A stretch of 64,000 nucleotides of DNA from Rhizobium leguminosarum bv. trifolii WSM2297 (GCF_000271845.1 NZ_JH719395.1:274911-338910); one strand, 5' to 3'; shown: positions 46,413-56,327, numbered from the stretch's first letter. The notes: generated from the letters alone by a model not told the origin. Translations and numbers: made by a program.

Positions 46413-48389
46413 TCAGGCGCCTGCCTTCATGACGCTCATCAGCATCTCCGCCTGCGAGCGGCTCTGCATGGCCGCAAGGCCAGTCGCGGCAATGGCATCG
46501 CGCTCGTTGGCATCGGCGATCAGCTTGTAGCAGCGTTCGATCATGTCGTCATAGGGCTCGATTGCCAAGCCGCCGACGAAGGGCTGGAGGTCCGGATCGC
46601 GGATGTCGCCTTCCGTCAGCACGCAAACGCGATTGGCGAGCAGATAGGAAATGCGCACGATCTCGAAGACGCCGCTCGCATAATGATGGATGTTGATCAC
46701 GATCTTGGCGCGGGCAATCGCTGCATCGCGTTCCGCGCCATAGATGTTGAAGAGGTGCGCGACCTTGAGCCCGCCGTCCTTCAGCGTCTTGAGGATATGG
46801 TGGCGGCGTTCATTCATCGAGCCGTAGAAGAGCACGTCGATGTCTTTGACGGGGGCGTGGCTTATCTGGCTGAGGCAGCGACTGTAGCCGATTTCGAGGA
46901 CGCCGGCGTGATCAATGCCCTTGGCGGCGAGATTTTCCCGGTTGCGCGGGCTGTAGTCGAGAACCGGCAGCGACTTCAGGACCGAGGTGTAGCGCGAGTT
47001 GATCCACGTGCTTTCTTCTGACACCTGCTCGAGATTGATGACGACGCTGTCCGTCGGCAGATGGTTGACGATGTCGGCGGCGAGAAGATTGCCGCCGTAG
47101 ATGATCGGCGCACGGCCGGCGAATGCGTTCATGTCGCGGGTGATCGGTGCCGAGCCGCCGAGTTCCTCGAAGGCGCCCTGCAGGCCAAGCGCGACTTCGT
47201 CGAAGGCGTGGCTGTGATTGTAGTTTTCGGGCGTCACGATCCAGATGCAATGGCGGTCCTTGTGCGCCTGCCATCCGCCGGCAAAGGGCTGCAACAGCTT
47301 GCCGAGCGGCTGCTCGATCTTCGGTGCGGCCGGTATAGCAGGCCTTTCCGTCTGTACCGGCTGCTGCGGCACCGGCGAGGCGCCTGAAGGCTGCGGAGCA
47401 TAGGCGCGCGTCAATTCGCGGCCGCCGATGAATTGGCCGCGCGGCATCCAGGCGGGCGGATCATCAGCCATCCAGATCAGATGCGGCTGCTTGATGAGCG
47501 GCTGGCGGCCTTGCTGCCAAGAGGTCAGGAGAGCATCGTCAGGGCTCCGCAGAAAAGCCTCCTTGGCGGCGAAGAGGCCGTGTAGCATCCGGCCGAGGCG
47601 GACGCCGAACTTCCATTCGAAATCGGCAGCGGTCGGTACGAAGGCGGCGACCTTCAAGCCGGAGGCGCTAGCCTGCTGGACATAAAGCCCGAGCAGACGC
47701 TCGATCACGAAGGGTCGCATCTTGGCGCTGGCATCGCGTGAATAGTGAGCCGTACCGGCATAGGCGGCGCCCGCCGCCGTGCCGGCGCGGGCTTGGTTTT
47801 CCAGCGAGTCGAGAATGCGTTCGCAAAAGGCAAAATACCCGGACCAGAATTTCCGGTTGCCGCAGAAATAGTTGCAGAACATGAAGGCCGTCTTGTCCTG
47901 CGGCGGCGCGATCGGATAGCCGAGTTCCTGGATATGCAGAAAGATCGGCTCCATGCCGGGGTGACCGCCAAGCAGCGAATGTTCCCAGACGTTGCTGTAG
48001 ATCGCCGCGTGACCGATCAGCGGATTGTAAAGATAGGCGTCCGCACCCTCTGCCCTGGCCTTTTCCGCCTCCGTGACAAAGGACGGGAAGCTCGTCACCG
48101 ACTTCATCTCGAATTTGCTGGAGAGCAGCCCCCAAAACACGTCCTCGCCGAGGCCGATCGCCTGGTGATGCTGATGCAGGGTGAGGAAAAGTTCATATTC
48201 GCGGGTCGTAGCCTGCGTATTGAACGAGATGTCGAGCGGCATGGCGGCCGCGTCGAGCTGGCTGCGCTGCGAAGGATCGAGATAAGGCTGATAGATAATG
48301 ACGGATCCCGTGCCGGCAGCCTTCTCGGTGAGAAGCGCCAGATCAGGAAGGCCGGCCGGCAAAGAAGGAATGGGCTGATTGATCGTCAA
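46413..48389 (-). CDS. Large two-part glycosyltransferase-like protein of the rhamnose block
   Basis: This 658-residue protein has no signal peptide or membrane helix. Residues 1-320 form an unfamiliar domain (SVIIYQPYLDPSQRSQLD, FMFCNYFCGNRKFWSGYF). A Pro/Gln-rich linker (about 340-365) follows, then a C-terminal half resembling GT-B glycosyltransferases: DIDVLFYGSMNERRHHILK, ARAKIVINIHHYASGVFE and RVCVLTEGDIRDPDL. The C-terminal part could bind a nucleotide sugar, possibly the dTDP-rhamnose made by the adjacent rfb genes. The function of the N-terminal half is unknown. Placement directly before rfbC suggests one operon for a surface polysaccharide. Confidence 0.75.
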   Translation of the reverse strand: MTINQPIPSLPAGLPDLALLTEKAAGTGSVIIYQPYLDPSQRSQLDAAAMPLDISFNTQATTREYELFLTLHQHHQAIGLGEDVFWGLLSSKFEMKSVTSFPSFVTEAEKARAEGADAYLYNPLIGHAAIYSNVWEHSLLGGHPGMEPIFLHIQELGYPIAPPQDKTAFMFCNYFCGNRKFWSGYFAFCERILDSLENQARAGTAAGAAYAGTAHYSRDASAKMRPFVIERLLGLYVQQASASGLKVAAFVPTAADFEWKFGVRLGRMLHGLFAAKEAFLRSPDDALLTSWQQGRQPLIKQPHLIWMADDPPAWMPRGQFIGGRELTRAYAPQPSGASPVPQQPVQTERPAIPAAPKIEQPLGKLLQPFAGGWQAHKDRHCIWIVTPENYNHSHAFDEVALGLQGAFEELGGSAPITRDMNAFAGRAPIIYGGNLLAADIVNHLPTDSVVINLEQVSEESTWINSRYTSVLKSLPVLDYSPRNRENLAAKGIDHAGVLEIGYSRCLSQISHAPVKDIDVLFYGSMNERRHHILKTLKDGGLKVAHLFNIYGAERDAAIARAKIVINIHHYASGVFEIVRISYLLANRVCVLTEGDIRDPDLQPFVGGLAIEPYDDMIERCYKLIADANERDAIAATGLAAMQSRSQAEMLMSVMKAGA

Positions 48390-48643
48390 GGTATTGTCCT
48401 TCGCGAAAGGCTACCGTCTGCATGGAAATCTGCAGGACGGCAATTCGAGCCTGTTTGGTGCTACTATTTGAGGTGAAGCTTGCGCCACACTGTTCGCAGG
48501 ACTGTCGCTGGCAGCCTGGAGGGGTTGTCGGAGCTCGACGGTCCCCTGTCGGTTTTATCCAGCCAGCTTTATTGGCTCAGCCGCTCCCGCTGCCACCATA
48601 GCAAAGAGTTGCGATGTTGCGTTTGGAATTGGTCCGCCTCGGT
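48390..48643. other. Intergenic stretch between polysaccharide-block genes
   Basis: This 254-base stretch contains no open frame with recognisable content. It should hold the promoter for the minus-strand glycosyltransferase/rfb run. No repeat or RNA motif was recognised. Confidence 0.4.
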
Positions 48644-49450
48644 TTAGACGCCGCTCCTGTAGACCCCATCATTCGATACGGTCACTATATCCCCGAACAA
48701 GGACCCAGGTAGGGTATTGCCATAGAGTTCGGCGATCCGTTTGACGAGAAGATAGCTTCCCAGACGCTCCTGGCAAAATGAGATCGCACGTTTCTGCACG
48801 GGGTCATCGGCTTGAAACGGCTGGTATCGTTTCGCAAATTCAAAAGACGGCGCCACCATGCGGACAAAAGTGTCCAGCCACCAGTCCGTCGGATAGGTGC
48901 CGAGTTCAATGCCTCCAGGAACGAAAGTGCTGGAATTAAAAAACTGCAAAGCTTCGGCTTGCGCTAGAGTGTTTGCTTCGACTGCAAACGCTGTATATCT
49001 GAGAAAGTCAACAATATTATGGAATCTGGCATAGTGTTGAGATATGTTGTGGAGGTTTAACGGCCGAGGCAGAAAGAAATTTTCTGAAAAAAATTCCGGG
49101 TCCTCCGGCCTTGCGATTTCAACTTCTTCTGAAGTCGCTGTATTCATCCCAGGATATTCGGGATTCGGTATTCCGACCTTTAGGCGTGTTAAAAATTTAC
49201 GATACTGCCAGATGGTAATGTTATGAGGTTTTACTGATTCTTCCGAAACTACTTTCGCAATTACGATCGTTCCAAGAGATCCCGACAATTTCGCGTGAAG
49301 CTCCTCCGGCTCGCTGAAAAAGTCATAGCCGGCAATGACATCCATTCCCCTGTTTTCCGAAGGTAATTTAGAGTTGAGCCATATGATTTTCGCGCCCTCG
49401 GGTGGAGGGTAGCTCGGCAAATCCTTGTGGCAGACAATAAAAATGGTCAT
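48644..49450 (-). CDS. Uncharacterised protein (possible DUF4422-type glycosyltransferase)
   Basis: This 268-residue soluble protein begins MTIFIVCHKDLPSYPPPEGA, like polysaccharide glycosyltransferases of the DUF4422 type that open with a V-T/C-HK pattern. A C-terminal QKRAISFCQERLGSYLLVKRI resembles the helix near the end of that family. The match is weak and I do not assign a function. Codons are more AT-rich than in neighbours, suggesting later acquisition. The ATG at 49450 was preferred over upstream codons that do not resemble the family start. Confidence 0.65.
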   Translation of the reverse strand: MTIFIVCHKDLPSYPPPEGAKIIWLNSKLPSENRGMDVIAGYDFFSEPEELHAKLSGSLGTIVIAKVVSEESVKPHNITIWQYRKFLTRLKVGIPNPEYPGMNTATSEEVEIARPEDPEFFSENFFLPRPLNLHNISQHYARFHNIVDFLRYTAFAVEANTLAQAEALQFFNSSTFVPGGIELGTYPTDWWLDTFVRMVAPSFEFAKRYQPFQADDPVQKRAISFCQERLGSYLLVKRIAELYGNTLPGSLFGDIVTVSNDGVYRSGV

Positions 49451-49727
49451 GTTTGTGATCAGCCTCTTGTGGATGGGGAGTTCTGCCGGCTGCAATTACC
49501 ATGCGGCTCGCCGTCGATGCTTCGTTGTGTCAAGGTCGCGGACGTCAGTATTCCAAGCGCTTCTGCCTCTTGTCGGCGACTCTAAAGGGCGTTCCTTGCG
49601 CGTAGCAGGTGCGAAGCCCGGACCCATCCGGGGATGAAGTCGGGCTTTGCTGTTGCCATTGGCGATATCGGCAAGTGGCAGCAAACCCGCAATGGTGGGC
49701 GCTGCGTTGCCCACTTGGCGGAAGTCC

Positions 49728-50243
49728 CTACCGCGAAAACTGAATGACCTCGCCATTATACTGCGTGCGCGTGATCTCGCGAAAACCGAGTTTGGCTGCG
49801 ACCCTCAACGAGGCCCGGTTGTCCGGGCTGATGATGCAGCTCATCGGTTTTTCCGGGAAATGCGCTTGCCCCCAGCCGATCAGGGCGGTCAATGCTTCGG
49901 TGGCGTACCCGCGCCCCTGCGCCGAGGGCATCAGCGCCCAGCCGAGTTCCATCGTCCCCTCGATCGACGGCGTCATCTCGCGGCGGGATTCCATGAAGCC
50001 CGCTTCGCCGATGAACCGGCCGCTCGCCTTTTCCACGATCGCAAGAAAGCCGAAGCCCATATGGTGCCACATGCCGGCAATCCGCAGCATGCGGCTCCAG
50101 CTCTGCTCGCGCGTCGACGGGATGCCGCTGATGAATCGGACGACGTCTTCATCCGCCCAGAGTGCCGCATGCGCCTCGAAATCGTCGAGGCGGTGCGGGC
50201 GGAGCGTCAGCCGCTCGGTTTCGAGGATCGGAATTTCGGTCAT
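49728..50243 (-). CDS. GNAT family N-acetyltransferase (RimJ/RimL-like)
   Basis: This 171-residue protein begins MTEIPILETERLTLRPHRLDD, the usual start of RimJ/RimL-type acetyltransferases. It has the acetyl-CoA motif A (SAQGRGYATEAL) and NRASLRVAAKLGFRE. It acetylates an unknown amine, perhaps a protein N-terminus or small molecule. The start at 50243 is set by the family N-terminus; the frame is open further upstream but overlaps the cupin gene. It lies 10 bases after the cupin gene. Confidence 0.88.
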   Translation of the reverse strand: MTEIPILETERLTLRPHRLDDFEAHAALWADEDVVRFISGIPSTREQSWSRMLRIAGMWHHMGFGFLAIVEKASGRFIGEAGFMESRREMTPSIEGTMELGWALMPSAQGRGYATEALTALIGWGQAHFPEKPMSCIISPDNRASLRVAAKLGFREITRTQYNGEVIQFSR

Positions 50244-50253
50244 ATCGGATCCT

Positions 50254-50757
50254 TCAAGCGCCGGGTTCGCCGTGCCAATAGTCGAGATCGCTTTCCGGTC
50301 GGCCGATATGGCGGAAGCGCTGAGGTGTGGTATCGCCCCTGTTGGTCTTGGCAAGAAACTTTCCGGAATCCGGATATTCGACGATCTCGGTCTTCGCCAT
50401 CGTCGAGATGCCGAGATAGACAAGGGGAGCCGTGCCGGTGTTGATGATCTGGTGCGCCGTTTCCGGGCCGCCGGCCGGTGCGCCAAGCGCGTCGCCCGCC
50501 TTGATCGCATGGCGCTCGCCGCCGAAGCGGTATTCGCCGGTGCCTGCGATCACGTAGAAAAGCTCGTCTTCGACATGGTGGTTGTGGAAGGGGCAGCCCG
50601 ATTTGCCCGGCGGCACCTCATTGTAGCTGATGCCGAGGCCGGTCAGGCCGAGAAGCGCGCCGAACGACGTGTCGACGCTTTCATAGAGCGTGCCCTGTTG
50701 CCAATGGTCGAGCTTGAGATCGGCGATATTGATCACTGCCTTCGATTCCGTCGCCAT
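50254..50757 (-). CDS. Cupin domain protein
   Basis: This 167-residue single cupin has a metal-binding first motif, CPFHNHHVEDELFYVIAGTGE, of which the key residues are the His pair and Glu, and a second motif around GGPETAHQIINTG. It could be an isomerase, dioxygenase or sugar-binding protein; nothing in the sequence decides this. It is coupled closely to the GNAT gene. Confidence 0.85.
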   Translation of the reverse strand: MATESKAVINIADLKLDHWQQGTLYESVDTSFGALLGLTGLGISYNEVPPGKSGCPFHNHHVEDELFYVIAGTGEYRFGGERHAIKAGDALGAPAGGPETAHQIINTGTAPLVYLGISTMAKTEIVEYPDSGKFLAKTNRGDTTPQRFRHIGRPESDLDYWHGEPGA

Positions 50758-50904
50758 GATGGTCCTCCTGTTGCAGGAGGAGAAACCATCATCGCCTGGA
50801 AAAATTCAATGGTTTTCTGTAAAAATCCGCGGCATGGGCGGAGAGGAGACCGCCGCCCATGCTGTGAGCGCCGCGCACCGAAGGGGACGCGATGCGCTGA
50901 AGCG

Positions 50905-51264
50905 TCAGCGGACGTAGAAGGTCAGGCTTCCGTCGGCTGCCTGTTCGGCATTGACGATAGTGCGGACGTCGACGCCCTGGTTGTTGAGACGATGGGCAAG
51001 CGACCTGTTGGCGTCGATCGAGGCCTGGATGGCGTGAACGGTCTGGCCGGATCGTTCCGGCGCGGAGCGAGGCCCGGTGTTCTCGTCGTCGAGGTTGCGC
51101 CAGTTATGGACCTGCTCGACGTTGAAATCATTGCCGTGGAAGGTCCGGAGTGTCTGCTCGATGCCCTGGGCACTGTTCATCCCGAGGCTTTCGGCCCGGC
51201 TGACGCCGGCAAATGCGAGGGAGGAGAGGGCGGCAGCGATGCTGATCGTGACAACGCGGTTCAT
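50905..51264 (-). CDS. Small secreted protein of unknown function
   Basis: This 119-residue protein has a signal peptide (MNRVVTISIAAALSSLAFAG, cleavage near VSRA-ES). The mature part is polar and helical (QGIEQTLRTFHGNDFNVEQV, IDANRSLAHRLNNQGVDV) and ends in SLTFYVR. There are no cysteines. It is probably periplasmic. No family is recognised. Confidence 0.75.
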   Translation of the reverse strand: MNRVVTISIAAALSSLAFAGVSRAESLGMNSAQGIEQTLRTFHGNDFNVEQVHNWRNLDDENTGPRSAPERSGQTVHAIQASIDANRSLAHRLNNQGVDVRTIVNAEQAADGSLTFYVR

Positions 51265-51607
51265 GATTGTATCCTTTCATCTGCTTTGACGGTCGACTGT
51301 CGTTGCAGGGGATCGTCTGTCACGACATGGAATTGGCGCTCTTCCATTCGCGATTCAATAGGTTAAGCCACTGAAAACCCATTAAGAATTGTTCATGAAA
51401 TCCGCCTTCGAATTGCCGTTTTCCAGGCATGCGGAAAAACCGGTTCGAGAAGCTTACCGAGCACTGCATGCGCGGCACGGCTATCCCCTTGCTGATATTT
51501 CTTCTTTGGCATTGCGGCATCGGGCGAAAGAGCTTGCCATTCTGGTGAAGGCATGTTTTGTCCGCGGACTGCCGAGTGGAAAACGCCCCACAAAACGAAG
51601 GTGAACC
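51265..51607. other. Intergenic region upstream of ribH
   Basis: This 343-base region separates the divergent small secreted-protein gene and ribH. One short plus-strand frame (51395-51604, 69 codons) has no similarity to anything I know and weak coding character. I see no FMN riboswitch consensus. The ribH-nusB promoter must lie here because ribE is far away. Confidence 0.4.
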
Positions 51608-52063
51608 ATGCCGAGAGAGACCTCTCCCCATATTTTGATCGTTGAGGCCCGCTTCTACGACGACATGGCCGACGCCCTGCTCGAAGGTGCGACCTTCGCA
51701 TTGGAACAGGCCGGCGCCACCTTCGAGGTCGTCACCGTTCCCGGCGCACTGGAAATTCCGGCGGCAATTGCCATGTCGCTCGATGGAGACGACAATGGCG
51801 GAACGCATTATGATGGCTATGTCGCGCTCGGCATGGTCATTCGCGGCGAGACCTATCACTTCGATATCGTCTCGAACGAATCCTCGCGTGCTTTGATGGA
51901 TCTTGCGGTCAGTGAGTCCCTTGCCATCGGCAACGGCATTCTGACCGTCGAGAACGATGAACAGGCATGGGCGCGCGCGCGCCGCTCGGACAAGGACAAG
52001 GGCGGATTTGCCGCTCGCGCGGCTCTGACGATGATCGAGCTGAAGCAGAAACTGGGTGCATAA
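51608..52063 (+). CDS. ribH: 6,7-dimethyl-8-ribityllumazine synthase
   Basis: RibH (151 residues) forms the lumazine precursor of riboflavin. It has [31 protein letters not shown] and [20 protein letters not shown] with the catalytic histidine. It sits 3 bases before nusB, as in other Rhizobiales. It is separated from ribDE by the polysaccharide block. Confidence 0.96.
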   Translation: MPRETSPHILIVEARFYDDMADALLEGATFALEQAGATFEVVTVPGALEIPAAIAMSLDGDDNGGTHYDGYVALGMVIRGETYHFDIVSNESSRALMDLAVSESLAIGNGILTVENDEQAWARARRSDKDKGGFAARAALTMIELKQKLGA

Positions 52064-52066
52064 CGA

Positions 52067-52549
52067 ATGAACGACGACAAGACGGAACGGCCGGTCAAGA
52101 GTGCGAACCAGCGGGGCGCTGCCCGTCTTGCTGCCGTTCAGGCACTGTATCAGATGGATGTCGGCGGCACCGGCGTTCTGGAAATCGTCGCCGAATATGA
52201 GGCGCACCGTCTCGGCCAGGAACTCGACGGCGCGACCTATCTCAAGGCAGATGCCGGCTGGTTCCGTTCCATCGTCTCCGGCGTCGTGCGCGATCAGGTC
52301 CGTCTCGATCCACTGATTGCCGCAGCTCTGCAGGATGATTGGGCCTTGTCGCGCCTCGACAGCACCGTGCGCGCCATTCTGCGCGCCGGCGTCTTCGAGA
52401 TCACCGACCGCAAGGACGTCCCGGTGGCGGTCATCGTCACCGAATATGTCGAGATCGCCCAGGCCTTCTTCGATGATGACGAGCCGAAGCTCGTCAATGC
52501 GGTGCTCGACCGTATTGCAAAGCAGGTTCGCGGCGAGACGAAGAAGTAA
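52067..52549 (+). CDS. nusB: Transcription antitermination factor NusB
   Basis: NusB (160 residues, all-helical) binds boxA RNA with NusE in rRNA antitermination. It starts with an [19 protein letters not shown] helix carrying the arginines for RNA contact, and includes [15 protein letters not shown] and [15 protein letters not shown]. It is the second gene of ribH-nusB. A weak hairpin (52593-52613) follows the stop. Confidence 0.96.
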   Translation: MNDDKTERPVKSANQRGAARLAAVQALYQMDVGGTGVLEIVAEYEAHRLGQELDGATYLKADAGWFRSIVSGVVRDQVRLDPLIAAALQDDWALSRLDSTVRAILRAGVFEITDRKDVPVAVIVTEYVEIAQAFFDDDEPKLVNAVLDRIAKQVRGETKK

Positions 52550-52747
52550 GTCTTTAGCCGCCAAACAATCTCCCTAAGTCTTTCTTCGCACTGCAACGGT
52601 TTTCGCTCGTTGCGGTCTTGACGCCACGTGATCGACCACGCAATCTCCGCACGGCTTAGCTGTGGCATTTCTGTGGAGAGGAAGGCGATTCGGCGGCGTA
52701 TCTGCCGGAGAAGGAGTGAGCTCCGGCCTATGGGAGGAAAGAGCGAA

Positions 52748-54886
52748 ATGACGATTCTTTTATGCGTAATCGCATGCGGTCTGCTCTCGGTGGTCTATGC
52801 CGCCTGGGCAACCCGGTCGGTGCTTGCCGCCGATCAGGGCAACAGCCGCATGCAGGAGATCGCGGGTTATATCCGCGAAGGCGCTCAAGCCTATCTGACG
52901 CGCCAGTACAGAACCATTGCCCTTGTCGGCGTCGTCGTTTTCATCGCAGCCTGGCTGCTTCTTTCCGCCGAGGCCGCCATCGGCTTCCTGATCGGCGCCG
53001 TACTATCCGGTGCTGCTGGCTTTATCGGCATGCATGTTTCCGTACGCGCCAATGTGCGCACCGCCCAGGCGGCTTCCGCCAGCCTATCCGCCGGCCTCGA
53101 CATCGCCTTCAAGTCAGGTGCGATCACCGGCATGCTGGTGGCCGGCCTCGCACTGCTCGGCGTCTCCATCTACTACACCATTTTGACCGTCGGCCTCGGC
53201 CATGAGAGTGGCTCGCGCGAAGTCATCGATGCGCTGGTGGCGCTCGGCTTCGGCGCTTCGCTGATTTCGATCTTCGCCCGTCTCGGCGGCGGCATCTTCA
53301 CCAAGGGCGCCGATGTCGGCGGCGACCTCGTCGGCAAGGTGGAAGCCGGCATTCCCGAGGACGATCCGCGCAACCCGGCAACGATCGCCGATAACGTCGG
53401 CGACAATGTCGGCGACTGCGCCGGCATGGCCGCCGACCTTTTCGAGACCTATGCGGTCTCCGTCGTCGCCACCATGGTTCTTGCCGCGATCTTCTTTGCC
53501 GGCGCGCCGATCCTCCAGTCTGCGATGATCTATCCGCTGGCGATCTGCGGCGCCTGCATCATCACCTCGATCATCGGCACCTTCTTCGTCAAACTCGGCT
53601 CGAACGGCTCGATCATGGGCGCTCTTTACAAGGGCCTCATCGTCACCGGCCTGCTGTCGATCGTCGGTCTTGGCGCCGCCACCTCGCTGACGGTCGGCTG
53701 GGGCTCGCTCGGCACGGTTGGCGGCGTCGACATTTCAGGCACGCACCTCTTCTTCTGCGGCATCGTCGGTCTTGTCGTCACCGCGCTAATCGTGGTGATC
53801 ACCGAATATTATACCGGCACGGGCAAGCGCCCGGTCGTTTCGATCGCCCAGGCCTCGGTCACCGGTCACGGCACCAATGTCATCCAGGGCCTGGCCGTCT
53901 CGCTGGAATCGACGGCACTGCCGGCGATCGTCATCGTTGGCGGCATTCTCGCCACCTACCAGCTCGGCGGCCTTTTCGGCACCGGCATTGCTGTCACGGC
54001 GATGCTTGGCATTGCCGGGATGATCGTCGCGCTCGACGCCTTCGGACCGGTGACGGATAATGCCGGCGGTATCGCCGAAATGTCGCATCTGCCGCCGGAA
54101 GTGCGCAAATCCACCGATGCGCTTGATGCCGTCGGCAATACGACCAAAGCCGTCACCAAGGGTTATGCCATAGGTTCGGCCGGTCTCGGCGCACTGGTTC
54201 TCTTCGCAGCCTACTCCTACGACCTCAAATATTTTGCGGCGAATGGCGACAAGTTCCCTTATTTCGCCGGCATAGGCGATATTTCCTTCGATCTTTCCAA
54301 CCCCTATGTAGTGGCGGGATTGATCTTCGGCGGTCTCGTTCCCTACCTCTTCGGCGGCATCGCAATGACGGCCGTCGGCCGTGCGGCCGGCGCGATCGTC
54401 GAAGAAGTTCGCCGGCAGTTCAAGGAAAAGCCGGGCATCATGCAAGGCACGGAAAAGCCGGATTACGGCAGGGCCGTCGACCTTCTGACCAAGGCCGCCA
54501 TCCGCGAGATGATCGTGCCGTCGCTGCTGCCGGTGCTGGCGCCGATCGTCGTTTATTTCGGCGTGCTGCTCATCTCCGGCTCCAAGGCCTCGGCTTTTGC
54601 CGCGCTTGGCGCATCGCTGCTCGGCGTCATCATCAATGGCCTCTTCGTCGCCATCTCTATGACATCGGGCGGCGGCGCCTGGGACAATGCCAAGAAGAGC
54701 TTCGAGGACGGGTTCGTCGACAAGGACGGCGTGCGTCACATGAAGGGCTCAGATGCGCACAAGGCGTCGGTCACCGGCGATACCGTCGGCGATCCCTACA
54801 AGGATACCGCCGGCCCCGCCGTCAACCCGGCGATCAAGATCACCAATATCGTCGCGCTGCTGCTGCTCGCCGTTCTCGCCGGATAA
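52748..54886 (+). CDS. hppA: K(+)-insensitive pyrophosphate-energized proton pump
   Basis: This 712-residue membrane H+-translocating pyrophosphatase has about 16 helices. The pyrophosphate-binding motif is [20 protein letters not shown], with further acidic motifs around [12 protein letters not shown] and near the C-terminus. In [17 protein letters not shown] the lysine K467 replaces the alanine of K+-dependent enzymes, which marks the K+-insensitive class. The ATG at 52748 follows GGGAGGAAAGAGC; a longer frame from 52628 adds a non-membrane stretch. Confidence 0.96.
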   Translation: MTILLCVIACGLLSVVYAAWATRSVLAADQGNSRMQEIAGYIREGAQAYLTRQYRTIALVGVVVFIAAWLLLSAEAAIGFLIGAVLSGAAGFIGMHVSVRANVRTAQAASASLSAGLDIAFKSGAITGMLVAGLALLGVSIYYTILTVGLGHESGSREVIDALVALGFGASLISIFARLGGGIFTKGADVGGDLVGKVEAGIPEDDPRNPATIADNVGDNVGDCAGMAADLFETYAVSVVATMVLAAIFFAGAPILQSAMIYPLAICGACIITSIIGTFFVKLGSNGSIMGALYKGLIVTGLLSIVGLGAATSLTVGWGSLGTVGGVDISGTHLFFCGIVGLVVTALIVVITEYYTGTGKRPVVSIAQASVTGHGTNVIQGLAVSLESTALPAIVIVGGILATYQLGGLFGTGIAVTAMLGIAGMIVALDAFGPVTDNAGGIAEMSHLPPEVRKSTDALDAVGNTTKAVTKGYAIGSAGLGALVLFAAYSYDLKYFAANGDKFPYFAGIGDISFDLSNPYVVAGLIFGGLVPYLFGGIAMTAVGRAAGAIVEEVRRQFKEKPGIMQGTEKPDYGRAVDLLTKAAIREMIVPSLLPVLAPIVVYFGVLLISGSKASAFAALGASLLGVIINGLFVAISMTSGGGAWDNAKKSFEDGFVDKDGVRHMKGSDAHKASVTGDTVGDPYKDTAGPAVNPAIKITNIVALLLLAVLAG

Positions 54887-54937
54887 ACAGCGCCGGCCGG
54901 TTCGGCACGGTACGCGTCAAGTCGGAGCAGCGATCAT

Positions 54938-54975
54938 TAAAAAACCCGCCGGAGCGATCCGGCGGGTTTTTCGTA
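54938..54975. terminator. Rho-independent terminator between hppA and bamE (bidirectional)
   Basis: AAAACCCGCCGG, a 6-base loop and CCGGCGGGTTTTT form a strong hairpin with A/T tracts on both sides, between convergent genes. Confidence 0.9.
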
Positions 54976-54989
54976 TGAGGCGTATCGGG

Positions 54990-55523
54990 TCAGCGCAGGC
55001 TGCTCGGATTCTGTGGCGTGCCGCCGGCGCCGCCGCCGAACAGGCTGCGGGCAGCGCTCGCGGCGCTGCCGCCGGAGAGCATCTGCTGCAGGAAGGTGAG
55101 TTCCTTGCCGCCGGTCGGCGTGACGCGCCCGATCGAGTCGAACACCTTGCCGTCCTGCAGCGTATAGTTGGCGCGGCGGCTGACGACGCTGTCCTTGTCG
55201 AAATAGATCGCGAGAACGCTCTGATCTACGACCTTCAATTTCTGGAAGGCGACCGCACGTGTACGCCGTTGCGAGATATAATAGAAGACTTCGCCGTCGA
55301 AGGTCGCCGTCGTCGACGGGGTGCCGAGCGAAAGCAGCACCTGCTCGCGGCTCGATCCTTCCGGAACGAGGTTCAGCGACTGCTGGTCGGCGACGTATCC
55401 GCCATTGAGCACGGTGCTGGTCTGGCAACCGGAAAGTGCTGATGTGGAGGCGATTATGAAGGCAATGGCCGCGCTGCTGAAGAAGTTCACGTCAGACTTG
55501 AAATACCGTTTCTTCAACGACAT
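54990..55523 (-). CDS. bamE: Outer-membrane protein assembly factor BamE (SmpA/OmlA) lipoprotein
   Basis: This 177-residue protein has a signal with lipobox ALSGC, so it is a lipid-anchored outer-membrane component. The BamE fold is shown by EGSSREQVLLSLGTPSTTATFDGEVFYYISQ, whose key parts are SREQVLLSLGTPS and the aromatic strand. A Gly/Ser-rich low-complexity C-terminus follows. It acts with BamA in inserting barrels such as the one at 4 kb. It is divergent from the bc1 chaperone gene. Confidence 0.92.
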   Translation of the reverse strand: MSLKKRYFKSDVNFFSSAAIAFIIASTSALSGCQTSTVLNGGYVADQQSLNLVPEGSSREQVLLSLGTPSTTATFDGEVFYYISQRRTRAVAFQKLKVVDQSVLAIYFDKDSVVSRRANYTLQDGKVFDSIGRVTPTGGKELTFLQQMLSGGSAASAARSLFGGGAGGTPQNPSSLR

Positions 55524-55768
55524 CTACTCCCTTGAGTGTCGATAGCAGCCATTTTGGGCCTTGCACGCATTACCTCCTGCAAAACCATTGTGGCCATTCC
55601 GGGTCGAATGTCCCGAATTCGCTTCGCTGACGCATCGGAGGCGTCGTCCCGAAACTGGCCACGATCGGCATTGCAATTCGCGCCTGCTTCGGTAAACCAG
55701 CTTTCGAAATCATGCAACAAGGCCTGAGGCCAGCCGGCGTGAAGAATGAGGCATTTCCGGAAAAAACA

Positions 55769-56317
55769 ATGATCTTCGGGCTGTTCCGTAAGAAAAACAA
55801 CAATCAGGCAATCGTCGACAGGCAATATGCAGCGCTGACGGCGGCCGCGCGCATGCCTGAGATTTATGAGCGGCTCAATGTGCCGGATACGGTCATGGGC
55901 CGTTTCGAAATGCTGTCGATCGTGATGATTCTGTTTTTTCGTCGCACCCGTGCGTCCGCTACCAGTGGCCAGGAGATCGCTCAGGAGATCGTCGACGCTT
56001 TCTTCCAGGATATAGACCATTCGATCCGCGAACTCGGCATCGGCGACAACAGCGTGCCGAAGCGCATGAAGAAGCTCGCCGGTATGTTTTACGGCCGGCT
56101 CGAAGCCTATTCGAAGGAGATGGATACCGGCGATACCGAAGCGCTCGCTCTCGCGCTCACGCGCAATATCTATCCCGAAAGCCCGGTGCCGGCCGATATG
56201 TCCGGCCTCGCCGGATGGATGATGGCCGCGGAAGCGCATTTGTCGGCCCTTTCGGAAGTGGAGATCGCCACCGGTTCGGCAACGCTCCCGCCGGTTGCCC
56301 GCCCACCTGTCGCTTGA
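55769..56317 (+). CDS. Ubiquinol-cytochrome c chaperone family protein (CBP3-like)
   Basis: This 182-residue protein starts MIFGLFRKKNNNQAIVDRQY and has the family motifs VPDTVMGRFEMLSIVMILFF, FFQDIDHSIRELGIGDNSVP and FYGRLEAYSKEM. CBP3-type proteins help assemble cytochrome bc1. The ATG at 55769 is chosen because the upstream frame (from 55712) is not family-like. It is 10 bases before the DUF177 gene. Confidence 0.88.
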   Translation: MIFGLFRKKNNNQAIVDRQYAALTAAARMPEIYERLNVPDTVMGRFEMLSIVMILFFRRTRASATSGQEIAQEIVDAFFQDIDHSIRELGIGDNSVPKRMKKLAGMFYGRLEAYSKEMDTGDTEALALALTRNIYPESPVPADMSGLAGWMMAAEAHLSALSEVEIATGSATLPPVARPPVA

Positions 56318-56327
56318 GGAGGAAATC

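Noticed and set aside
49614..49648. Hairpin AAGCCCG...CGGGCTT as a terminator after the GNAT gene
   Set aside because: The stem is short around a long, structured loop and the T tract on the minus strand is poor; left uncalled.
51395..51604. Small 69-codon frame just upstream of ribH
   Set aside because: There is no ribosome-binding site of note, no recognisable domain, and it fills the expected promoter region.
51265..51607. FMN riboswitch before ribH
   Set aside because: I looked for the conserved RFN-element blocks and saw none; the same holds upstream of ribD, which follows nrdR directly.
52593..52613. Hairpin GCAACG...CGTTGC after nusB
   Set aside because: Only a 6-bp stem without a proper T-run; too weak to call a terminator.
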